Assembly: GCF_001517085.1 (NCBI RefSeq) | Contig: NZ_LRAC01000128.1 | Coordinates: 32,319-96,318, forward strand | Source of the DNA: Paenibacillus sp. DMB5 | GTDB taxonomy: Bacteria > Bacillota > Bacilli > Paenibacillales > Paenibacillaceae | Length of the DNA stretch: 64,000 nucleotides | Reading direction: 5' to 3' | Shown: positions 25,882-33,043 of the stretch, piece by piece | Layout of the letters: the number at the start of each line of letters is the position of its first letter | How positions within the stretch are numbered: position 1 is the stretch's first letter | Notes under the pieces: model-generated | What the model was told of the DNA's origin: nothing | Databases searched by the model: none | What the model saw: the letters and a program-made list of their open reading frames with translations, nothing else | Program-made: the position numbers and the translations under genes

Positions 25882-26609
25882 AGCTGATTTCCTACGATTT
25901 CCGGCGCAGCCGTGACCGGATACTTGCGGTACTGGTAATAATGATCCTGTTTCAAATCGGGGTCTGGTTATCTTCCGGTACAACGATTGAAGAGACAGTA
26001 TCCATACATTTAATCGTCTATTTTGTGGTAGGAACCATCTTCCTGTTCTTTGCCGCCTTCAGCTACAACAGTAACCTGAAATCATATTCGCGCAGGCTGA
26101 TTCCTGTAAATGCAATATATACCGTACTATCGCCGCTCCTGCTGTACTGGCTGCTTCTGGTATCTCTGCTGCTGATCGGGCTGATTCATCTGGGATTGTA
26201 TGTCCTGCTCTATTCAGTTGATTTCATGCCGGCTAACTTCTGGCCGGTGGCTGCATACAGCGCATTACAGTGTACCTGGTCTGCCGGATTGATCCTGCTG
26301 ATGGTAATGTTCGCCTGCACGGTGGCATGCAGTATACCGTTAAAAGGGAAGGTTTGGATTACACTTGCTGTTGTGGCAGTGTTGGAGAATGGGGTGGCTT
26401 ACCTTGAGAAGCTGCTGTTTAACAACTATTTTGTCGGGCTTGACAATGCGTTCCGGTTTGAGGTTATAAAAGCCTCTGAACTCCCCAGCGGAATAGAGCT
26501 GGTCTATACCGGCTCAGATTTGATCGGGGTGCTCGCCTTTGAAGCCGGGGTTGCTGTACTGCTGGTCTATGCGATGATCTTGATGATCAGGAAAAGAACG
26601 GAAATATAA
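25875..26609 (+). CDS. ABC-2-type permease (second)
   Basis: 244 aa with six predicted transmembrane segments and no large soluble domain. It starts inside the ATPase gene, so coupling is tight. The family is not sharply identifiable, but length, topology and position say membrane subunit. It ends 17 bases before a strong terminator that closes the five-gene operon. Confidence 0.8.
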   Translation: MLKLISYDFRRSRDRILAVLVIMILFQIGVWLSSGTTIEETVSIHLIVYFVVGTIFLFFAAFSYNSNLKSYSRRLIPVNAIYTVLSPLLLYWLLLVSLLLIGLIHLGLYVLLYSVDFMPANFWPVAAYSALQCTWSAGLILLMVMFACTVACSIPLKGKVWITLAVVAVLENGVAYLEKLLFNNYFVGLDNAFRFEVIKASELPSGIELVYTGSDLIGVLAFEAGVAVLLVYAMILMIRKRTEI

Positions 26610-26626
26610 ACACATAAAACGGTCAC

Positions 26627-26659
26627 AAAAGCAGAGCTGTCCGGCAGCTCTGCTTTTTT
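26627..26659 (+). terminator. Strong terminator of the double ABC operon
   Basis: AAAAGCAGAGCTG pairs with CAGCTCTGCTTTT around TCCGG and is followed by T residues. It also lies ahead of the convergent PilZ gene. Confidence 0.9.
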
Positions 26660-26693
26660 GTCTTCATGGGGGATGATATAGTTCCTGGGGACA

Positions 26694-27071
26694 TTACAGC
26701 GCCGTGCGCGTATTTGTCCACAATTCCAGTTCACGTACCAGCTGTTCTTCTTCCTGTTCGTTCAGCTCAAGCCTGATTCCGTATTGGAATTGTCCTATAC
26801 CAAACATCCAGCCCCAGCGCACGCTGCCTTCAAACTGCAGATTCTGTTCGGCCAGGCGGAAATGGATAATCAGCTTGGTGTCGCCAGAAGTAAAGCGGAG
26901 GTTCAGTGAAGTGCGGACCTTACAGCCCGAGCGGCTGAGATCAAGCAGCACCCCCTCGGTTAATTTGCCGGCGCCCGGACCGGTGTTGCCAGCCGGAACT
27001 TCGAGCCAGCATTCGATCGGCTGGTTCATTACATATCGGAATGGTTCTTTTCTGCTGGAGTCGTCCATCAT
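26694..27071 (-). CDS. PilZ domain protein, paralogue of 11082-11459
   Basis: 125 aa. The N-terminal KEPFRYVMNQPIE and DLSRSGCKV (near 52) follow the same layout as the other PilZ protein in the window. The C-terminal half FQYGIRLELNEQEEEQL also aligns. Only RKEPFR provides arginines before the core, so c-di-GMP binding is plausible but the canonical RxxxR is not exact. AGGTAAATG is the ribosome binding region. A diguanylate cyclase lies 1.3 kb away and could supply the signal. Confidence 0.75.
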   Translation of the reverse strand: MMDDSSRKEPFRYVMNQPIECWLEVPAGNTGPGAGKLTEGVLLDLSRSGCKVRTSLNLRFTSGDTKLIIHFRLAEQNLQFEGSVRWGWMFGIGQFQYGIRLELNEQEEEQLVRELELWTNTRTAL

Positions 27072-27113
27072 TTACCTCCGCCTGTTTTTTTGCTATTATA
27101 GCGGAATGACAGG

Positions 27114-27801
27114 ATGAGAACAATCTACTATAGTGCCATTTTTAAGAGAAATAATCATTTATTTATCTCAGCAAGAGATAAAAGGGGCGTGCAGGTCTTG
27201 TATCAGTATGATAATAAAAGCTTTCTGGAGCAGAAATTTGATTACGCATCTCTGCAGGACGGAGAACTGAACGGCTGTACCTTTGAGCGCTGCTCATTCA
27301 GGGGGGCATCGATGGAGGAGATGAACTCCAGCGGCTGCAGATTCATCGACTGCGATTTTTCAGGGGCACAGCTGAATGCATCGCTGCACCGGGGAGCAGC
27401 CTTTACGAACTGCAAATTTACGGGGGCCAATCTGTTTGTTGCGAAATTTGAGGACTGTAAAATGACAGGTTCTGATTTTGCCAATGCTTCTATGGACGGC
27501 ATTACACTGGACGGCGGGGACTGGTCATATACAAATCTGCGGCATATCAACTGGCGCGCCAGGATTTGCGGGCATCCGGTTTACAGAGGCGGACATGCTG
27601 GGCTGCAATCTGCAGAAATGTGACCTGCGCGGTGCGGATCTGAGCCGTGTGCGGCTAAGCCAGTGCAAGCTTGAGGGCGCCGATCTGCGGGATGCAAAGC
27701 TGGAGGGAATTGATCTGAAGAGCCTTGACCTGAAGAACGTAAGGATTGACGTGGAACAGGCTGTGCTGCTGGCCCGCTCACTGGGGGCCAAGGTAGGCTG
27801 A
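27114..27801 (+). pseudogene. Pentapeptide-repeat protein, frameshifted
   Basis: The first part (to about residue 149) and a second part one frame on form one right-handed beta-helix with the A(D/N)LxX period throughout (GCTFERCSFRGASMEEMNSS, later CDLRGADLSRVRLSQCKLEG). The join falls near 27555-27575. The five-residue period is kept exactly if one C in GCC and one G in GCGGG are restored (INWRA-QDLRG-IRFTE), giving 229 aa. The start is weakly supported: ATG 27114 has only ACAGG, and a TTG further in, behind AAAAGGGG, is possible. Function unknown; some relatives mimic DNA or bind gyrase. Confidence 0.75.
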
Positions 27802-27822
27802 AGGATAAGCCGGAACAGGGCT

Positions 27823-27864
27823 GCAGCCCCGCTCTTATGATTGAAGAGGCGGAGCTGCTTTTTT
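27823..27864. terminator. Hairpin terminator
   Basis: GCAGC-CCGC-CTT pairs with AAG-GCGG-GCTGC and is followed by T6. It sits between the pentapeptide gene and a convergent small gene. Confidence 0.7.
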
Positions 27865-27892
27865 GTGCGGACGTTCATCTTCTGATAACGGA

Positions 27893-28177
27893 TCAGAGCT
27901 GGTAGAGCGAAGCCATGCAGTCAACAAACATTTTGTTGTATTGCGAACGGGTAAGGTCGTGAGTTGAGGCTATATCGCGGCCAAGGAACTCGAACCAGGT
28001 AATTTCAGTGCCGTCTTTTTTATAAACAAATCTCTCATGCCGGATTAAAAAGGTGTCATTCTCGTATGAGGGGACTTGCTCATAGTTAAGCTCGGTACCC
28101 TGCTTCTCGCAGACTAGGGTTGCCAGAAGAATCAGCATCTTGAAAGGGTCATCATACATTTCGAATTGTTCGCTCAC
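27893..28177 (-). CDS. Small protein of unknown function
   Basis: 94 aa from GTG 28177, with AAGGAG about 10 bases upstream; an ATG at 28204 has no ribosome binding site. It is acidic and mixed alpha/beta, without membrane segments. The core EITWFEFLGRDIASTHDLTR and the end YNKMFVDCMASLYQL look like a compact globular domain. I do not recognise the family. Transcribed alone. Confidence 0.55.
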   Translation of the reverse strand: MSEQFEMYDDPFKMLILLATLVCEKQGTELNYEQVPSYENDTFLIRHERFVYKKDGTEITWFEFLGRDIASTHDLTRSQYNKMFVDCMASLYQL

Positions 28178-28388
28178 GGGACTATCACTCCTTGGTTTGG
28201 GCATGTGCTGCTGAGCAGAGTATACTACAGCGTCCTTGAGGTAGCACTAGCCCCGAAAGAAGTCAGTATTATTTTGATACAACATATCAGCTTAATCAAG
28301 AAAAGTACATAATTGCAGACCTGCTTATTATCAATACGGTTCTATCCGATATATAATTATCGACTTTCTTCGACAAGGAGACATGTGT

Positions 28389-30020
28389 ATGTCATTTAAC
28401 CTGCGCACTTTTTTTTCAGGCGCATTCGCTGTCATTATTATTCTGCTTACAGCCCTGCTGATCTGGATCATCGGCAGTGAGTCAACGAAATCAGTGGAAA
28501 AGAGCATTGGCGGCTCGCTAGCCGCGGAAGCAAACCAGATGGCCGAGAAGCTGGATCATTTCATGTGGTCACGTTCCGGTGAAGTTCAGGTGCTAAGCAA
28601 GCTTTCCGCTTTTCAGGAGCCCTATGACAAGGCTGAAATCAGCGGTCTGCTAAATGAGCTGAAGAGCAGCCTGCCGGTGTTCACCTGGGTGGGATTTCTG
28701 GATCCGGATGGTAATGTGCTGACGTCCACGGATAATATTCTGTCGGGACAAAATATCAGCCAGCGTCCTGTTTTTCAGGAGGGAATGAAAGGTTTGTTCA
28801 TCGGGGATGTACATGATGCCGTGCTGTTGTCCAAACTGCTGCCGAATCCCGGCGGTGAACCTCTGCAGTTTGTTGATGTCAGCGTGCCTATCTACAATAA
28901 ACAAGGACAGACAACTGGGGTACTGGCAGCACATCTCAGCTGGGAGTGGTCACGTGAGGTGGAGAAGTCGATTGTCGATCCGCTCAAAGAACGGTTGAAC
29001 GGTGTCGAGGTGCTGGTTATCAGCCGCAAAGATGACACCATACTGCTTGGGCCAGACAATCTTATCGGAACGAAGTTTTCAGATAAAGTGCTTCAGAAGG
29101 TAAGGACGGGGCAGAATTCCTGGATGGTGGAGCGCGAGGGGGGAAATGACGCTTATCTGACCGGATATGCCTATGGTGACGGCTATCTGAATTATCCCGG
29201 TCTCGGCTGGTCGGTCATTATCCGCCAACCTGCGGAAATTGCCTTTGCTTCCGTTCATCAGCTGGAACGGTTCATTATTCTGAGCGGCCTGGCAGCTACT
29301 GTTGTGTTCGGTGTTATCGGCTGGTTCCTGGCGGGATGGATTTCCCGGCCGCTGAATGCCATTTCCAGGACAGCGGATTTGCTCAGCTCCGGCGCATGCG
29401 TGGACATTCCGACTTCGGCCAGAATCACAGATGTGGCGGTTCTCTCCGCTTCCCTTCAGAACCTGGTGGATAACCTGACTAAGACAGAGAGCAAGCTCAG
29501 CTATATGTCAGATATGGCCATGCATGATTCACTGACCGGGCTGCCAAACCGTACGGCACTTGATGAATTTATGGCCCATGCGGTCAGCAAGGCCAAGCAG
29601 AATCAGACTACACTCAGCGTTCTGTATTTGGATCTGGACGGATTCAAAAGGGTGAACGATACATACGGCCATGCGACAGGCGACGTGCTGCTCCAGCAGG
29701 TTGCGGGCAGACTGCTGGAATCCACGCGTGATCACGAAATCGTTGCCCGGCTGGGAGGGGATGAGTTCGTTGTCATTCTACATACCTCCGCCGGCAAGCC
29801 GATGCAGGAGTCTGAGATCGTGGCTACACGTATCATCAACAAGATTAATCTTCCGTTCCTGATTGGAGGCGAGAGTCTTCATGTCGGCTGCAGTGTAGGT
29901 GCAGCAGTATGGTATCCGGATGCGGGGGAGCCAGCCGAAGCGATGCGGCTTGCAGATGAGGCTCTCTATATTTCCAAGCGCAGCGGTAAAAACCGGATAA
30001 CCTTTGAGGCGGCAAGCTGA
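28389..30020 (+). CDS. Membrane diguanylate cyclase with Cache sensor (GGDEF)
   Basis: 543 aa. ATG 28389 is eight bases from AAGGAG; ATG 28383 is too close. Transmembrane helix (~5-28), double-Cache region (~30-290, with a typical PDC pattern at WVGFLDPDGNVLTSTDNI), helix (~290-315), HAMP (~316-370) and GGDEF domain (~380-543) with the active motif RLGGDEFVV near 452. The inhibitory RxxD is not visible in the expected place, so product inhibition may be weak. It makes c-di-GMP, and the two PilZ proteins in this window are possible receivers. Confidence 0.9.
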   Translation: MSFNLRTFFSGAFAVIIILLTALLIWIIGSESTKSVEKSIGGSLAAEANQMAEKLDHFMWSRSGEVQVLSKLSAFQEPYDKAEISGLLNELKSSLPVFTWVGFLDPDGNVLTSTDNILSGQNISQRPVFQEGMKGLFIGDVHDAVLLSKLLPNPGGEPLQFVDVSVPIYNKQGQTTGVLAAHLSWEWSREVEKSIVDPLKERLNGVEVLVISRKDDTILLGPDNLIGTKFSDKVLQKVRTGQNSWMVEREGGNDAYLTGYAYGDGYLNYPGLGWSVIIRQPAEIAFASVHQLERFIILSGLAATVVFGVIGWFLAGWISRPLNAISRTADLLSSGACVDIPTSARITDVAVLSASLQNLVDNLTKTESKLSYMSDMAMHDSLTGLPNRTALDEFMAHAVSKAKQNQTTLSVLYLDLDGFKRVNDTYGHATGDVLLQQVAGRLLESTRDHEIVARLGGDEFVVILHTSAGKPMQESEIVATRIINKINLPFLIGGESLHVGCSVGAAVWYPDAGEPAEAMRLADEALYISKRSGKNRITFEAAS

Positions 30021-30134
30021 TGCTCTGCCGTTCTGAACAGAAGAAAGCTCTTTTGGCCTGCAGATTTCTAAATGCCCTGCAGCTCAAAAGAGTTTTTTAT
30101 ATAAGTGAAAGAATATGTAAACCGCTAGAAACCG
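30021..30134 (+). terminator. Terminator after the diguanylate cyclase
   Basis: CTCTTTTG-CTGCAG pairs with CTGCAG-CAAAAGAG (30048-30092) and is followed by T6. It is a long stable hairpin; nothing else is seen in the interval. Confidence 0.8.
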
Positions 30135-30260
30135 TTAACGCAGCCTTTTACGCGGGTTAGACCACCATTTGATCCACAGATTGTTTTCGTCGTCATGAAA
30201 GAACTTGATTCCAATCCACTTCAGAGGTGTCCACACCTCTTTAAAATAATATGAAGGCAT
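30135..30260 (-). CDS. 41-aa aromatic basic small protein
   Basis: Not a known family to me. It starts at ATG 30260 with GAAGGAGGG upstream and has a good promoter on the minus strand (TTGTTA, 17 bases, TATTAT). The sequence MPSYYFKEVWTPLKWIGIKF and a tail with WIKWWSNPRKRLR is rich in W, Y, F and K/R with little else: a possible membrane-associated amphipathic peptide or a conserved small Paenibacillus protein. The start signal quality supports it being translated. Confidence 0.6.
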   Translation of the reverse strand: MPSYYFKEVWTPLKWIGIKFFHDDENNLWIKWWSNPRKRLR

Positions 30261-30512
30261 AGTCTATTATACCCTCCTTCTAGTTATATTTTACTATATA
30301 ATACGCCTAAATATTGGATTTAACAAGACAAGCCAAAACGAATCTAAAAAAATAAAGTTAAAATTGTAGTAATTGTGTATAGGGGACGCCCGAAGCATAG
30401 CTCCGGCGTTTCTTTGAGCTGGAGTAAAAGGTGCATGCTGCCGGGGCCTTTAGGGATAAGCACAAGCCTTTCAGCAGAAGGTGCATTTAATATAGAGAAA
30501 GGATGTGAGAGC
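30261..30512. other. Divergent region before the lysin gene
   Basis: It holds the minus-strand promoter above. No convincing plus-strand promoter or leader element was found before the lysin gene; an in-frame extension to 30375 is open but unsupported. Confidence 0.4.
30298..30326 (-). promoter_or_regulatory. Promoter of the 41-aa gene
   Basis: Minus strand: TTGTTA (plus 30321-30326), a 17-base spacer, TATTAT (30298-30303). It leads into AGAAGGAGGG and ATG. Confidence 0.6.
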
Positions 30513-31310
30513 ATGACCAATGCCGAATTTATCGCGCGGATTGTGCCCTTTGCAATAGCGGATATGCAGCGCAGCCACATTCCCGCTTCACTTACCATAG
30601 CCCAGGCTGCACTAGAGTCCGGCTGGGGGAACAGCGGATTAACGGTAAAGGCCAATAACCTGTTCGGGATCAAAGGCAGCGGACCGGCAGGAAGCATTGC
30701 TGTCCGGACAACGGAATATTTAAACGGCAAGCCTGTTCAGGTAACTGCAGCCTTTCGCGCTTATAATGACTGGGGTGAATCTGTAGCGGACCATTCTGCG
30801 CTTATCGTCGGGGGCGTATCATGGAACCGTAATCTGTACAGCAAGGTTATCGGTGTGGACGGACAGACCGCCGCCCGGGAAATTGCTGCTGCCGGATATG
30901 CCACTGACCCTAATTATACAGCCAAGCTGATACAAATTATGGATACCTTCAATCTGTACCAATATGACGAGATCAAGGAGGATGATGAGATGTCGGCTGA
31001 GGATAGACAGAAGCTCGCGAATCTGGAGACGGAACTTAAAGATCTGCGCGTCCTGCTGGCCGGACTTACGGTCAGCCGGGATACACTCAAAACCGGGGTG
31101 CAGGAGCAGGGCCAGGCAATCAAAAATGTCACAGACCGGCTTGCCGTCATTGAAGGGCGGGCGGTTATGAATGTTCCGGCCTGGGCGGAGCCGGCGGTTA
31201 ACGCGGCTGTGGCTGCAGGCCTGCTGGATACGCCGACTGGGGGAAGCTATGACTTTTACCGTCTGCTTACAGTGCTTCACCGGGCGGGACTGCTGGTGAC
31301 CGGGAGGTGA
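30513..31310 (+). CDS. Glucosaminidase-domain lysin (FlgJ/LytD type)
   Basis: 265 aa. N-terminal glucosaminidase domain (~1-155) with the motif ASLTIAQAALESGWGNSG (catalytic glutamate near 35) and NNLFGIKG. Then a coiled coil (~160-215, EDRQKLANLETELKDLRVLL) and a C-terminal segment with PAWAEPAVNAAVAAGLLDTP, which resembles an SLH-like repeat. No signal peptide, so export would depend on the overlapping holin, as in phages. ATG 30513 is chosen for domain fit and GGATGTGAGAGC upstream. It may be a domesticated prophage lysis cassette. Confidence 0.85.
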   Translation: MTNAEFIARIVPFAIADMQRSHIPASLTIAQAALESGWGNSGLTVKANNLFGIKGSGPAGSIAVRTTEYLNGKPVQVTAAFRAYNDWGESVADHSALIVGGVSWNRNLYSKVIGVDGQTAAREIAAAGYATDPNYTAKLIQIMDTFNLYQYDEIKEDDEMSAEDRQKLANLETELKDLRVLLAGLTVSRDTLKTGVQEQGQAIKNVTDRLAVIEGRAVMNVPAWAEPAVNAAVAAGLLDTPTGGSYDFYRLLTVLHRAGLLVTGR

Positions 31311-31312
31311 AT

Positions 31313-31597
31313 ATGATGGTTAACGAGGCGCTGAGCAATGTACTCGCCTTCGCATCCGTACTCGCTGTATTTGTCATGGCGCTTGTCCAGCTGGTGAAAA
31401 ACAGTGTAAATCTTCCTAAGCAGGTTGTTCCTGCGGTTGGACTGGCAATCGGCCTTATAGTCGGAGCAGTTTCTTACCCTTTCACCGATATGACACTTGT
31501 GCTCCGGCTGTGGGCCGGAGGTCTGGCCGGGCTGTCGGCCACCGGACTGTTTGAGCTTGCTTTTAACAGGCGGGACGGGAACACAAAGGACAAATAG
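31313..31597 (+). CDS. Holin-like small membrane protein
   Basis: 94 aa with two to three transmembrane segments and a polar C-terminal tail (NRRDGNTKDK), the usual holin layout. ATG 31313 or 31316, both behind GGGAGGTG and three to six bases past the lysin stop. It would let the signal-less lysin reach the cell wall. Its only gene partner is the lysin, with no other phage genes nearby. Confidence 0.7.
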   Translation: MMVNEALSNVLAFASVLAVFVMALVQLVKNSVNLPKQVVPAVGLAIGLIVGAVSYPFTDMTLVLRLWAGGLAGLSATGLFELAFNRRDGNTKDK

Positions 31598-31713
31598 CAT
31601 ATGCAGGAGACCGAGGTGCAAGGATATGCTCCTGCCTGTAGGTAATATGATTAAACAATTGCCGGACGAAGCTAATATGATGAACTATGTATTAAAGGAA
31701 GGAGGTGCTTCAT

Positions 31714-32136
31714 ATGGGAACTTATCTTGATGCCAGAACCTCTCAGAATGCCAGTACAGCGAACTCTATTGCGATTCCGATTCTGCTCATCAATACGCCC
31801 CAGCTGTTCGGCCAGATCGGCTTGTTAAGTGAGGGGGTTACGACCAACCCGCGCGTGCTGTTAAAAGGAACAATCTCGGTACAGCTGCCGCTTGCGCTGG
31901 TCGGTATAACCATAACAATTGTAAGAGGAACGCTGCCGACCGATCCGGTCGTCTATTCCGCCACTTCCACATTCAGTCTCAGTCTGCTTGCTCCGCAGGT
32001 CATTGCGTTCTCGGCTGCCGACTACAATCCGCCGGTAACCCCGCAGCTGACTTATACAGCTTTTGTATCCTCCAACCTGCTTGGTACAGTCCGGGTGGGG
32101 CCGGAAAGCTTCGACGGCATACTGGTTTCAGATTAA
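31714..32136 (+). CDS. Beta-rich protein, exosporium/spore-surface candidate
   Basis: 140 aa from ATG 31714, with GGAGGTG seven bases upstream. Alternating hydrophobic strands separated by G/P turns (KGTISVQLPLALVGITITIV, TLPTDPVVYSATSTFSLSL) suggest a compact beta sandwich with jelly-roll-like topology, as in C-terminal domains of BclA-type spore surface proteins. No signal peptide, cysteine or catalytic motif. The family is not firmly recognised. It lies between the lysis pair and a sporulation miniprotein gene, which favours a spore role. Followed by a TGCATCTTG hairpin. Confidence 0.5.
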   Translation: MGTYLDARTSQNASTANSIAIPILLINTPQLFGQIGLLSEGVTTNPRVLLKGTISVQLPLALVGITITIVRGTLPTDPVVYSATSTFSLSLLAPQVIAFSAADYNPPVTPQLTYTAFVSSNLLGTVRVGPESFDGILVSD

Positions 32137-32146
32137 TGGCAAGCCG

Positions 32147-32192
32147 TGCATCTTGTCATACCTGTAAGAAGGTGCGGCAAGATGCATTTCTT
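32147..32192 (+). terminator. Hairpin after the beta-rich gene
   Basis: TGCATCTTG (32147-32155) pairs with CAAGATGCA (32178-32186) and TTTCTT follows. Moderate terminator. Confidence 0.55.
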
Positions 32193-32224
32193 CTGTTCAG
32201 CCTAAAAAAAGTCCGTTCTGCCCA

Positions 32225-32253
32225 AACTGTGCAATGCATTCGTACATATTCTA
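32225..32253 (+). promoter_or_regulatory. Sigma-K-like promoter
   Basis: AACT (32225-32228), 16 bases, CATATTCTA (32245-32253). The consensus is mACm-N16-CATAnnnTA, so only the last base of the -35 differs. It precedes the YjcZ-like gene, fitting mother-cell expression. Confidence 0.6.
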
Positions 32254-32286
32254 TTCTGTAGTCATTATCTTGAAGGAGGTTATCTC

Positions 32287-32421
32287 ATGGGTGCAGATTG
32301 CGGATACGGCGGTAATGTTGGCGGTGCTAATGTAGGTCCTGTAGGTCCTTGGACTTCTACTGGCGCGATTCTGGTTCTTTATATCCTGCTTGTTATTATC
32401 TTGAGTGCCTGCTTCATCTAA
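32287..32421 (+). CDS. YjcZ-family sporulation miniprotein
   Basis: 44 aa: a glycine-rich head (MGADCGYGGNVGGANVGPVG) and a hydrophobic tail (GAILVLYILLVIILSACFI) that forms one transmembrane helix. This is the layout of YjcZ/YhfW-type small sporulation proteins. AAGGAGG precedes the ATG. It is preceded by a sigma-K-like promoter and closed by a terminator at 32435. Its function within spore formation is unknown. Confidence 0.75.
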   Translation: MGADCGYGGNVGGANVGPVGPWTSTGAILVLYILLVIILSACFI

Positions 32422-32434
32422 AGGGGGTCCCCTC

Positions 32435-32472
32435 AGGCGTGTTTCCGGTAAATCCGGGAGCACGCCTTTTTT
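32435..32472 (+). terminator. Terminator of the miniprotein gene
   Basis: AGGCGTG-CCGG pairs with CCGG-CACGCCT, then T6. Confidence 0.85.
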
Positions 32473-32570
32473 ACTGCATCGGGATTTATGTTTTCTCGGC
32501 AAGGAAGTAGGGCATAAACGCAGTCTTGAGTTATAATGGAGAATAATGGATGAGATATCAGGAGGAGCTT

Positions 32571-33029
32571 ATGATTATCAGACAATTGCTGGAACATGAT
32601 AGACCACCCATGGAGCTTCTGCTTTCAGCAGACCCTTCGCGTGATAAAGTAGAAGCTTATTTTAAAAGAGGAGAATGTTTTGCAGCATTTATAGGAGAAG
32701 AAATCTCAGGCGTTTATGTGCTTCTTCCCACAAGACCGGGCACGGTCGAGCTAGTGAATGTTGCGGTTGCTTTACAGTATCAAGGACAAGGCATAGGTAA
32801 AAAGCTTGTACAGCATGCAGTGCAGACAGCTGCGGATGCAGGTTACCGGACGATGGAGGTTGGTACTGGAAACTCAAGTGTGAATCAGCTGGCACTGTAC
32901 CAGAAATGCGGCTTCCGGATCGTTAGCGTGGATCTTGATTTTTTTACGAGACATTATCCGGAGGCTATTTATGAGAACGGAATTCTGTGCAGGGACATGC
33001 TGAGGCTGACAAGAGAACTGCACCACTAA
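32571..33029 (+). CDS. GNAT-family N-acetyltransferase
   Basis: 152 aa. GNAT fold with the acetyl-CoA loop YQGQGIGKKLVQHAV (Q/R-x-x-G-x-G/A) near 75 and the C-terminal beta bulge NQLALYQKCGFRIV. ATG 32571 is preferred because AGGAGG precedes it, unlike ATG 32550. The substrate cannot be read. The secreted hydrolase follows 14 bases later and may share its transcript. Confidence 0.9.
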   Translation: MIIRQLLEHDRPPMELLLSADPSRDKVEAYFKRGECFAAFIGEEISGVYVLLPTRPGTVELVNVAVALQYQGQGIGKKLVQHAVQTAADAGYRTMEVGTGNSSVNQLALYQKCGFRIVSVDLDFFTRHYPEAIYENGILCRDMLRLTRELHH

Positions 33030-33043
33030 AGGAGAGATCATAT

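Noticed and set aside
31626..31730. 34-codon frame between the holin and the beta-rich gene
   Set aside because: It overlaps the ribosome binding site and start of the next gene; ribosome binding site only fair. Possible coupling peptide but not supported.
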